A stretch of DNA of 64,000 bases from Onchidella celtica (lineage: Eukaryota > Mollusca > Gastropoda > Systellommatophora > Onchidiidae), in assembly GCA_963931925.1 (NCBI GenBank), contig OZ007570.1, positions 37,628,620 through 37,692,619 of the forward strand, read 5' to 3'. The notes under the pieces are model-generated. The model worked only from the letters and a program-made list of their open reading frames with translations, did no database searches and was not told the DNA's origin. Shown here in pieces: positions 46,390-56,050 of the stretch. A program made the position numbers and the translations under genes. Every line of letters starts with the position of its first letter. Position 1 is the stretch's first letter.

Positions 46390-48030
46390 AATGACGTCCA
46401 TTATTTGATGTCATCACCAGTGACTGCAACACGGACACGAAGTATTCCAAGGTTCTGACTATACTTTTTCCAGTCATTAACATCTGATGTTTGTATTTCA
46501 TTTAATTATATACGGCAATTTCTTTGCTGCCAAGGAAATTATTGCAGCTAGCTGAGCTGGCAACATAATGTCACGAGTTCTTTTAACAGCTGCTTCCACA
46601 ACACTGTGCATACTGTCGGCTGATGTCTCACCGTGGTTAGTTTTAAAAAAAGTGGAGTGTTATGTTTTGGACACTTTTTGATGTTGCTAAGAAATATTTT
46701 AACATTGCAGGAACCACTGAATTCTTATTCTGTCCGGAACAGCCATCAGAGAAACAAAATAACATTTTGTATGTCTCGATCGTCAAGCATTTTAAGAAAT
46801 GCATGGAGGCATGTTGCTATTTCATTTGGGCCTCGCCCGGCGATGCATTCATGCCAATAAAAGCAGTGTCCTTGTTTAGAGATGCTTTCAAACACAGTAA
46901 AATTGAAACATGATAATCTTCTTTTATAAAAAATTTCACCTCTGTCTGATTTTGGCAAGTATAGTACTTTCTCCAAGTCAAAATCTGAAACATGTAATGA
47001 AGGGTCAGTCTTAGATTGCTCACAAAATCCTGACCAAAGACTTCGTGCTTTTTGTTTTTCAGCGATGTGCCTTTCATACTGATCTTTCATTTCTAAAGAT
47101 GGCTGTTTTTGTTGCCTGAATGTTTCACAAATTCCACACAAATCTTTTTTTTGATTTATGAAATTTGAGTTTCATGCTATTGAATACACGTCTGTATAAT
47201 CCAATTTTAGCTAAAGGGCCTGTTCCCATCTCCTTCTGGTACATTTTATACATTTGAGACACTGTAAGATCACATGAGAAATATTGACAGGTTGCTGAAT
47301 TCCTGCAGTAATGGCTCTCTACTCTAGGAAATTTATTGATATGATTGACAATACCAGCACGAAGCTGTTTGTCCAGTTTCTGCTGTGCTGCTTGTCTACC
47401 GCCTCTGTGGTCTCCGTCAACTACACCTGTATTTTCATCCCTTTTGGACAATGCAGTCATCACATGTTTACGACTGATGCCAAGAGTATTCAGGAACATG
47501 GTTCTGCAGACTTGCACCTGGCTATCTCCATGCAGCAAAAAAATATTGCATTGTCCTTTTTGTCTGTGATGCTTTCGTATTCTCTGGATCTATTAAACAC
47601 CTCTACGTGTCTCAACGCCCATTCTCTCTGTAGTCTTAGATCACTTTGATCCCAATAAGCCATTTGAATCACAGTCCAGATATCTTCTACTAAAACATCA
47701 CAGTTAAGTTTTCTCCATTGGCATTAGGAACTTGAACATGTTGGCAGCTTTAACCTTTTGGAACCGACCTCTTTCCCATTTCGTGAGATGTATTCCTCAC
47801 CACTGGTACGTTTCCTCTTTGCAGTTTGTCTTTTACGGGCAAACTTGTTCTTGTGTAATTCAGACACAGCAGACTCAGGCATAGTGGACATGCAGCAAAT
47901 ATCTCATCCGTACACATGTTCTGGAAACAGCGGTTAGTGTGTTCATTTTCAAATTGTATTGGTCGCTTTGTGGTTGCTATTCTAGCTAGAGGAATACTAT
48001 CTTCTACCTCATAGCTACTCCCTCCCAAGA
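46390..48030 (-). pseudogene. Frameshifted transposase-like gene of the 3.4-kb element
   Basis: Reading minus strand, similarity steps between frames: a basic N-terminal part (about 47860-47755); REWALRHVEVFNRSREYESI (47672-47545); TMFLNTLGISRKHV and GDHRGGRQAAQQ (47538-47200); KKDLCGICETF and FYKRRLSCFNFTVFE (47150-46860); FSDGCSGQNKN (about 46756-46722); HGETSADSMHSVVE (about 46635-46594). This order is that of a protein group I recall as common and unnamed in arthropod, cnidarian and mollusc genomes, with a likely RNase H-fold DDE core: Asp in the DFDLEKV segment, Asp in SDGCSGQN, and the acidic residue of the H..T..D..H motif. Frame changes occur at an A7 run (47537-47543), a T8 run (47145-47152) and near 46752. 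No single product is readable as given; the sequence may be decayed, or the homopolymers may be miscalled. Confidence 0.75.
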
Positions 48031-48997
48031 ATTCGGTATCAATGATTTTGCCTTGATAATATCAGAGATCTGGATAGAAAACAGTTTAGATTTATCCATC
48101 TTTCGTAGATCTCGCGTGTTGACAACGTTTAGTGACCCGTTGTGGTCCCATTTTAACAAAATTAAGCGAATAACTCGGACCCTACAGATATCCAGCGGAC
48201 TGAGAAAGGTCCAAAAGTCAGGACAAAATTATATAGGAAGAAAACGCGCCAAAAAAGAGGTGTGCAAAAAAGTATTAGTCCTTGTTATTGTTTACTGGCG
48301 TTTACTGTCTCTTATTGAGATGCCAAGATGGTTTATGGACTACACGAGACAACCTGTATTTTGATACTGAGGTTGCGGCTCTCAGATACTGTTATGGGTA
48401 CTGTAAGTATTGCTGATTGCACAAAAACAAATATAAAAAAGACCACACAACACATGTAACTGATGCCCATTGTAAAATAATAGTTGACTCGAGCGGCCCA
48501 TCCCAGCAACCAGCAATAAAAGGTTTCCGCCAACCGGACCATCCCGACTGGTCCCGTTGGCGATGAAGAGAATGGAACAGAATTTGAAAAATCGGTATGT
48601 AACCTTATCTATATCTACAAAACCGCGCGTTTTTGAAACAAATGCTTTTGTCAGACAATAGACAACAATAATTTAATAACATTGAGCAAAAAAAATTGAA
48701 ATTGAAAAAAATCGGGTTGGTCCCGTTGGCGATGCACCCGACGAATTGAGGGAAAACGCAGGAAATTTTGATGCCCTGGTGAAATTTATAGATCAAACTG
48801 CCGCCAGTTTTGTTTAATTTGCTTGGTATGAGAAGGTACACGCTGATCTTCATGGAGATTCTCATCATTATTGTCGGGAGTTTCCCTGAAAATCAGCAAA
48901 GGGATATATCAATATTAATCATGGTAAATTTTTCTTATCTTATATCACATTACAAAACATTCGTGTAGCCAAATTAAAGAATTAGCCACCTACATAC

Positions 48998-49173
48998 CTT
49001 CCAGCCAGTTCCTTGTCCAGATATTTGGCAGCCAGTCTCGCCCCATACACTTCACTCTGCAGCGCCAATATATACTGTCGTAGCTCATGATTGTCTTTTC
49101 TAAACATTTTGGCCTCTGCCTCTAATCTGGCAAGGGCTTGAGCATTCTGTTGTCTGTTGGCAAGTTCTGCCTC
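48998..49173 (-). CDS. GOPC: GOPC exon: coiled-coil region
   Basis: Acceptor GTTTGTTTAG and donor GGAAG|GTATGT. It encodes [40 protein letters not shown] and [18 protein letters not shown], plus two bases of Arg. The last 20 residues equal the vertebrate block ('[20 protein letters not shown]'), which fixes the gene identity. The heptad-like spacing of Leu/Ala/Ile fits a coiled coil. This copy corresponds to the vertebrate isoform that skips a short alternative exon upstream. Residues 56-113 of the visible part. Confidence 0.97.
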
Positions 49174-49584
49174 CTAAACAAACAAACAAGCAAGAACTTG
49201 GAACATAATCATAAATGGTCAGAATACAAGCTATACAGGCCCAATAAGATTAACAACCATTCTCCATCTTCATTCAAATGAAACATTTCAGCACATAACA
49301 TAATCGATAATGATCCTAGATCCGTTGGCACAGTATCATACAGTCCGACATTATAATTAGATAAGACAGTGCAACTGCAAAAACATTAATCTATGTAAAT
49401 TCCAAGACTATTTAGTTCACTTGATTCTGATTTCTTTATCTCACTCGGCAGCAAGATGACCATAAATGATGCTACACTGAATATAACAATTAAACCTGAA
49501 ACAATCCTGGCAACATTCTGACCAATGGCGTGTGGACATTGTGCTCACCAAGTATTCTGCATACAAACAGTTTTGAGCCCTTAC

Positions 49585-49749
49585 CAATTTCTTTTTGATC
49601 TCCTGTGAATCTACCTCCAGTCCTCTCAACTCATGCACTTCCAATTGGGAAGAATGCAGCTGAAGTAAAAGGGTGTGGAGCTCCTTCTCCGTAGCGGCTT
49701 TAGCTGATTGCAGTTCAATCATATCTGATCGCATGTCAACCAACTGGGC
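49585..49749 (-). CDS. GOPC: GOPC exon: first visible coding exon, coiled coil
   Basis: Acceptor TCATTTCAG and donor AAATTG|GTAAGG; exactly 55 codons, phase 0 at both ends. It encodes AQLVDMRSDMIELQSAKAAT, EKELHTLLLQLHSSQLEVHE and LRGLEVDSQEIKKKL, matching the vertebrate run 'AQLVDLKSEL…LLQLHS.QLQLH…IKAKL'. About 85 upstream residues of the vertebrate protein are not seen anywhere to the right of this exon, so the N-terminal exon(s) are outside the window or unrecognised. Confidence 0.95.
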
Positions 49750-51778
49750 CTGAAATGACACAAGAAGAGATGACTCATTAGTTCTGTCGAAAAGATGAAT
49801 GAAGTTGGCCTTGACCTTGTTCATGGGCTTTTACCCAGTTAACCCTATTGCCACTTGGAAGGCGTCGCTGTGGACCCCCCCCCCCCCCCCCCCCCAAAGT
49901 TTTCAGTTTCAAAAAATAGTTTTTACAGATTTGATACTCGGAATTTGTATTGAACTGTGATCCGCCGGATTTGTTTCAATAACCAAATCTCGTTTCCCTC
50001 CACACCATATCTCACACCAAAACCCACACAAAACAGTTCTGTCTCACTGCACCACCAGCCTAATATACCAGAAGCAATCACAACATTTCGTCACGGTCAT
50101 TTCACATTTTATTTTATTTTTTGGTTTGAGATGAAATGCTCACCTTCGTCAGGTGCAGACAGTCCCGTTGCACCATTCGACAGTTAGTCTACATCGTTTT
50201 GCTTCGCTGACACACGAGTTTTTAAACGAACACCCACATCCACCTAAACCGGCAATTGGTGTTATGACGGTGACGATTTTTTTCTTCGCGGTGAGTATAG
50301 GAGTGGGAAAGACAGAGACATGAATCTTCACAATGGTTTGCAGACTACAAAAACCTTTCTTTAATGTCCAGACTCTCAAGACTGATAGTCCAGAAACGGA
50401 TACCAAAGCTGCTTTTTTTACTTCAACTTGCATAACTCGAGACGCGACAAGAATGTCTTAACTATTTTCAAACCCGCACGTGCTACACGTATTTCAGTTA
50501 AAATTTCCCAGCCGCAGTGGTCGAAACATGGTCTGGAGAAAAACCAAAAAAGGTCAGAAGTTGGTCAACCGTCAAAAAGAGTGGTGACAGGCGAAAGTGA
50601 GGCAAACAATTATTATACAGGCCATTGCCATTAGTAAACATCGACCGACCGTATCACCTGACCAGTGCAAAGAGCAGTGTTTTTCTCATTTCAGGGCAAG
50701 GGCAAGGTCACAGAACTTGGGAAGTTTTGGTAAACCTGGTCAAGCCTAATTGAATTCCACTGCATAATTAATACAGCCCCATTAACACGATAAGCAAGGG
50801 ATACAGAACTCTCTCTCTTCAAATTTCCATTATATGGCCCCGTTCATCGGCTGATTACAACCAGTGACCTCCGTTGCGTCCTCTGCTTGAGCAATAGATC
50901 TAAATTTCCCTGCAGTCTGTCCATCAATCACTATTGCTACAGCTAGCAATTGTTAAGTTATTGCAAATCGTTCACAAACTGATACAACAAGAACAACAAC
51001 CTACAACAACACAATTTCAATGGTGAGACACAGGTATGAATGTTATTGTTTCGGGACAAATGGATGATTCATCCCAAAACTGCACAAAAATTTCATTTGC
51101 AGCACAAGGTGAGTTAAACCTGAGCTACTAATCCGGCACGATGGTATCATGTGTCCCGATAAAAATTTTAAATTCATTATTTTCCACTTGAATTACCATT
51201 CCATAAAATAGATATTCAGTTCCTGTTATCATGTCAAACCCACACGAGAATCAAATTTATGGCTCATGTTTCAAGCAGGGAAGTCTGCCACTTTTGTTGT
51301 ACAGGTGAAACATGACTCATTTACTGAATTCCTCGTACTGAACTTTTAATTGGGCACCAGATCATGTCCTAATTTCAGAAAGATTATCACAGTCCTCTCT
51401 CTCTTTCAAAATGAAAACGCAGGGCATCGTTTGTTTATGTTTTTGGTCACGCTTTCCATCCCTCATTGAGCACAAGACAATGACGCTATAACATACACCG
51501 GTGCTTTGCCAAACTGAAACCAAGTTCAGATACTGAACAAAATGTCCAATGAATAACATTCATTGTTATATTTAACAAGTGTTCACGCCTTCCCCCCCCC
51601 CCCCACCTCCTTTACAGACACAGGAGAGATAGATAGAGAGAGAAAGAGAGAGAGAGAGGGAGGGAGGGAGGGAGAGAGAGAGGGGGGAGGAAGGGAGAGA
51701 GAGAGAGGAGGGAGAGGAGAGAGAGAGGGAGAGAGAGGGAGAGGGGGGAGGGGAGAGAGAGAGAGGGAGAGGGGGGAG

Positions 51779-51835
<57 letters not shown>

Positions 51836-52590
51836 AGTTGATTTATGTCCATCATTATACATGTAATTTGTTTTTCCGCCCAGTGACTATACACTGTGGA
51901 ATTACTCTCCAGCAAAACAAAAACAATGTCAGTAATTAATTTTAACTAGGAAAATAGGGGCAGGGAGAAGCATCCGTAACAAACTTACGGTACGTCACGT
52001 TATATACGTAGAAAAACAACATCAACTGTAAATGGCTTGGCGCCGCGGCTGAACCTGAAACGTCAAACAATACAGACATGCTGCTATGTATAATGAAGAT
52101 AATTTGCAAAAGGCAAAAAGGCCGGTGGAATGTCCTGTGCCTAGCTTTTTTGCCAGGGTAGATTTTAGGGCAAACATACCCTTCAGGGCAAGTCTCACCC
52201 GCAAAGTCACTTCTTTAGGCACCGCCTGTATTTCTGCTTGTGGGCGAATTCTGATTTCGTGAGAATTTGTGCTTAGGGATGCAATTAAGGAGTTTTTCGT
52301 GATCATTTAGTTGATTTATTGTGTATATTGTAGAAAGCATTAAAAATAAGTTACTTTTCTCGCGCTGAGTTCTTGTGGGAACTGCAACAGAGTGCTAAAT
52401 ATCTATGTATCATTGGTGATACATTATGGTGCCTAGAGGGTTTATTGCCAACAGTGCATAATACTGTGATATTGCCATTGGTAATGTCTCTGATTAAATT
52501 ACAGAAAAAAGAAAATCAATGCAGAAAATTAAAGTGTTTCCTTATTTTAGATTCTAACCACAACTAACCGCTTGTAAAAAAAAAAAAAAC
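49750..52590. other. Probable GOPC intron, repeats only
   Basis: Contains a C20-type homopolymer at about 49877-49896 and the GA tract at 51620-51833. No exon matching the missing GOPC N terminus and no recognisable element was found. Confidence 0.4.
51620..51833. repeat. GA-rich microsatellite
   Basis: Irregular GAGA/GGGAGG repeats resolving into a pure (GA)n tract of about 55 bp at the right end (51780-51833). The long Ser-Leu and Arg-Glu ORFs across it are artefacts. Confidence 0.95.
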
Positions 52591-52595
52591 AACTG

Positions 52596-53819
52596 TGTCA
52601 TGATTCGGATGTTGTTAAAACTCACGCAGAGAGTGAGTTGTTGTTGTTTTACCAGGGCCATGAGAAATTGGCTGGTGGCCTTGATCGGCCCTCGCGAATT
52701 ATAGTTGGTGAGTAAATAAATGTAAAGTTAAACTGTTAGAGTCACGCTTGTCGGTTTTAATGTTCGTGATTAATAAGTAATGGAGTAGGGGTGAAACAAG
52801 GTGGGGATAGTTGACATTGTTAAGTATGACTAGACAAGTTTTTGCACGTTAACTGGCTGGTAGAATAGTGCAGACGTATTACTACAATTAAAATGGTGGG
52901 AGGTTTCGACCAATGAGATAGCTGAACTAATTGGGCCAGCGGACTAGCACTGCTGGGTAGCCAGATAGTATAAAACATCGTGTAACGTTCAGATTTATTG
53001 AATACAGACGAGCAGAAGCATCGTGTCGTGATGTATATCCGGTTGGCCAGTACCTGAACTGTGATTTGAAGACTAGAAGTCCTTGCTAACGGACTGACTG
53101 AGCTCTAGAAAGAAAGGTCTGAGTGGGCTGACCTTTGAAAGCCCACGCTGCGCTATTTTGATGTTCGCGCCTACGACCAATGGTAATATATCTTATTTGT
53201 TCAAGCATAATAGAAGATCAGAGATAGAGAGAGAACCACAGCCTCATAGGAAGTCTAAGGAACCCCCAGCTGGCACTCGACGACGAGTGGCCTGTGTTAT
53301 AGAATTATTTCCATAGTATGATTGAAGTAATATGGCACATTGTTGATGAATTGAATAATGATTGTGCATATATATAAATAGTTTTTTTGCAACTGCATAA
53401 TTACCTACAAGCCGAAGTGTGCTTCTGTAGGCTTGGAACGTACTGGGCTCTCCTAACATTCAAGCCCATATGATTTAGGGAGAGTTTGCCTGGCGACTGG
53501 CCAGTGGCGACTCAACTGACACTTTAAATTGATATCTAGTTTCGTATAATATACCTATTTGCTATTGATTGCAGTACATCCAATAAGGAACCATAATTAC
53601 ATGAATATCATAGATTAAGTTAGTAATTAGAATTTATTGCTTTGAATATACCTCTATTGTCTTTTGTTTTGTTTATTAATGTAAAACATGGCCTGACCGG
53701 CCTGACATATATAGATACTCTAGTTGTTTGATATTTTTCTTGTGTGGTTGTGTCCGAGTGTGAGTTAGCTGCCTCTCGTGCAGTCGAATGCTCCCAAGAC
53801 CCTAACTCTGCTCGTGACA
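52596..53819 (+). mobile_element. Solo LTR, 1224 bp, 5-bp TSD
   Basis: Begins TGTCATGATTCGG and ends CTCGTGACA, so the ends are short inverted repeats of TGTCA(T/C)GA. AACTG lies directly outside both ends (52591-52595 and 53820-53824), an exact 5-bp target duplication as for Gypsy or BEL/Pao elements. A TATAAAA at 52969-52975 is a plausible promoter for the plus orientation. No gag or pol coding follows on either side, so it is a solo LTR left by recombination of a provirus-like insertion. The superfamily is undetermined. Confidence 0.88.
52969..52975 (+). promoter_or_regulatory. Candidate TATA box of the solo LTR
   Basis: TATAAAA, 373 bp into the LTR, followed about 25-30 bp downstream by a possible start region. 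Inferred from position and sequence only. Confidence 0.4.
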
Positions 53820-54000
53820 AACTGCAATAAACAAATCCAACAGCAACTAGGAGTATGAAAATTACAACTTTCCTACAAGTAACACCAGCCTACCTAAAAA
53901 GGGTTCGTAGGTCGAAATCATGTGATCTCCTACCGTAAATACGAAAACAACCTGTTCAGACTTTGCTGGTTCGTTTCACTTTTTAAATCACTACAATCCC

Positions 54001-54359
54001 CAGCGTTCTAAAATTTTTTCCATACCTGAAAAGATCTGAGATAACTAAAAATGATATCGTAACACCGTGCGATTAATATATTGCAAAATATTTTCTATCG
54101 TCGCCTGGTGCCACTGTGTTTCATCGTTATTAATATTAATATTACATAAAAGCATCGTGTCCTAGTAAATAACAGCCACCACAGCGTTCTAAAATTTTTT
54201 CCATACCTGAAAAGATCTGAGATAACTAAAAATGATATCGTAACACCGTGCGATTAATATATTGCAAAATATTTTCTATCGTCGCCTGGTGCCACTGTGT
54301 TTCATCGTTATTAATATTAATATTACATAAAAGCATCGTGTCCTAGTAAATAACAGCCA
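54001..54359. repeat. Perfect 178-bp tandem duplication (period 181)
   Basis: 54001-54178 and 54182-54359 agree at every base I compared, from CAGCGTTCTAAAATTTT to AAATAACAGCCA, with 3 bp between them. The absence of differences in unconstrained intronic sequence points to a very recent event, or to an assembly artefact. Confidence 0.95.
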
Positions 54360-54404
54360 TCCCTCCCCCTTTTCCCACAGCACGAAAATGGGGCGGGGGG
54401 GGGG

Positions 54405-54480
54405 GGGGCGTCAAAGGCGCAAAGCGGCCGTTATCGTGCCGATGTGCCGTTAAGCCCAATTCAAATTCAATCGACCTTTC
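54405..54480 (-). repeat. Dispersed repeat family B, copy 2 (inverted)
   Basis: On the minus strand it reads TTGAATTTGAATTGGGCTTA then ACGGCACATCGGCACGATAA and CGGCCGCTTTGCGCC, the same core as the plus-strand copies. It adjoins a G13-type run. Confidence 0.7.
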
Positions 54481-54721
54481 CGACAAACACCTCTTTTTTG
54501 TGCCAGAAATAAAAGACGTTTTGAAAAACAAAAGTAATTACACAATGGGTTACTTTCACCTGGCCCCACGGAACTTGCGCTTTTCCCATTCTTTAAATCA
54601 AGTAAACTTAGAACACTGTGGAGCACTGCGCAGCGGTCTACGTCTGAATTCCCAATCAGAAAGAGTTGCCAGGAAAGAAAAGCTCAAAATGAAATTAACG
54701 AAACAAAAACAAGGCTACAGT

Positions 54722-54895
54722 AGAACTGCCATGAACGGCTTGGGTTTGAGTTTAGAGTAAGCACGTCGACACGATAACAACCATATTGTGCTAGATAGAA
54801 GCAAGACGATAGAGTACAGACAGAATATAACAAAAATGACAGTACAGAAGCAGACCCGACCAGAGGCGCCTACCAACCACCCGCATGGCAAGTTT
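54722..54895 (+). repeat. Dispersed repeat family A, copy 3
   Basis: Head TTGGGTTTGAGTTTAGAGTA, core CACGTCGACACGATAACAAC, then AGAATATAACAAAAATGACA and the end CCTACCAACCACCCGC. It aligns in order with 2564-2710 and 20085-20226. Its core also matches family B, linking the two groups. Confidence 0.7.
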
Positions 54896-54899
54896 TACA

Positions 54900-55835
54900 C
54901 AGACGTGCACGTTTCAAATCATGAACCAAAGGCCCCCTGGGGAATACAAATTATACCATTTCTCCGCCCCTCGTACTTCCACTTTAAAACCCAAACACTG
55001 GCGGAGCATTTATGAACGTGTGTGGTCCTGAATACATACATACGTATACCACAAAAAGCAAGCTCTGGCATGTCTATCTGCCATGGTTGTTTAGGATAGC
55101 TATAAGGATCTAAGTGCCGAGTGTGAACCACTTCATCAATGGCAATGAAATCGAAGGAAAAATAAAATAAAAGTGGTGACACTGAACCCGCCTCTGAGGG
55201 GGGGAAAAAGTAGATATGGCATGCCAAGTCCACAAAAATGACTTAAGATAAGTTGAAAGAATGCAAAAAAATTAAAAACATGACAGAACGAAAGAAAGGC
55301 AAAAATCCAAGTTAAAATGGAACAAAAGAAAAACAAATATTAAATCTAACAAGGACAAAAAAAAAAAAAGGGCTGAACTAAGAAAAGAGATAACCGATAG
55401 AATGAAAGAAGAAGGGAAAAGAAAATGAGAAAGCATGGACGGCTAAGTTGTTTGAGGAAACACGTATTCCTTGTAGGAATGGCGCTCCAAAACAGCGGGA
55501 TAGTGATACTTTGTGAAGACAAATGGCAGCAAAGCTGCTAATGACTCGTGTGTCTCGCATGCTTTCAGCAGGTAGATAGGAAGTGTAAGGGATCCCCAAT
55601 GTTTTGGCTCCCCGGTAAACACCATCAGCCCGCGTGTTTACAGTGGCTAGAGAATTGGAGAAACAAATGGTCAGACCATCAGTCCGAACCATCAAAAAGC
55701 TCTCGATCCCAACAGGCTCGCAGATTGGCCTGCCTGAACTAAAAATTACAAGAAAAGGTTCAGCTGCTTATGGCATACATTATCTTGGGCTTAAACTGCT
55801 CAACTCCAAAACTTCGCAATGGAAACAGGAGAGTA
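54900..55835. other. Probable intron, nothing recognised
   Basis: A-rich sequence with overlapping short ORFs on both strands (55378-55695 minus, 55548-55855 plus). None has a domain I recognise. Confidence 0.35.
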
Positions 55836-56050
55836 TGAGTCGAGTTTGGGTTTAACGGCTCGTCGGCACCACAACGGCCACTTTACGCCTTTTGCTGTAT
55901 TTGTTTTTTTTCCTTTCGTTATCTTACTTTGGGCTAACCTTCAGGCCTCTGGTTCCTATAAATAAGATCAAATGACAGTTGAGTTAAAAATCCAACGGGG
56001 AAAGGCCTATACTGTAATGACCGTATGTTTAAGTGAACCCTGCAAATATG
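55836..56050 (+). repeat. Dispersed repeat family B, copy 3 (longest)
   Basis: GAGTTTGGGTTTAACGGCTC, ACAACGGCCACTTTACGCC, TTCGTTATCTTACTTTGGG, CCTATAAATAAGATCAAATG, AAATCCAACGGGGAAAGGCC and GAACCCTGCAAATATG follow the same order as the copy at 58252-58440. Together they define a conserved unit of about 190-210 bp. Confidence 0.8.

Larger units (their letters stand above)
45347..48748 (-). mobile_element. 3.4-kb TIR DNA transposon with unclassified transposase
   Basis: The left end (45347-45381) and the right end (48714-48748) are inverted repeats with 33 of 35 positions matching; the outer part is CAATTCGTCGG and the inner part GCATCGCCAACGGGACC. AGGGA flanks both ends (45342-45346 and 48749-48753), a candidate 5-bp target duplication. 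A second copy of TGGTCCCGTTGGCGATG lies at about 48550-48566 as a subterminal repeat, and weaker relatives occur near 45578 and 45645. The coding region on the minus strand (46390-48030) is frameshifted. The element lies in the largest GOPC intron, in the same orientation as the gene. Confidence 0.9.
19773..49749 (-). other. GOPC: GOPC gene span (partial; N-terminal exon outside or unseen)
   Basis: Eight coding exons on the minus strand join in phase to give 417 residues ending in a stop. Order along the protein: coiled coil (residues 1-160 of the visible part), PDZ domain (about 180-272), then an acidic stretch and a low-complexity Ser/Pro/Ala/Gln tail. Known role of the family: a trans-Golgi and vesicle-associated scaffold whose PDZ domain binds C-terminal peptides of membrane cargo such as CFTR and Frizzled receptors, steering them to sorting or lysosomes. 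The best-conserved blocks ([48 protein letters not shown]) match vertebrate GOPC closely. The visible part starts where vertebrate proteins have about 85 more N-terminal residues; no matching exon was found up to 64000. Intron sizes from 5' to 3': 411, 15828, 5406, 594, 796, 3955 and 1733 bp. Confidence 0.95.

Noticed and set aside
51563..51915. Arg/Glu- and Ser/Leu-rich ORFs on both strands
   Set aside because: Translation of the GA-rich microsatellite.
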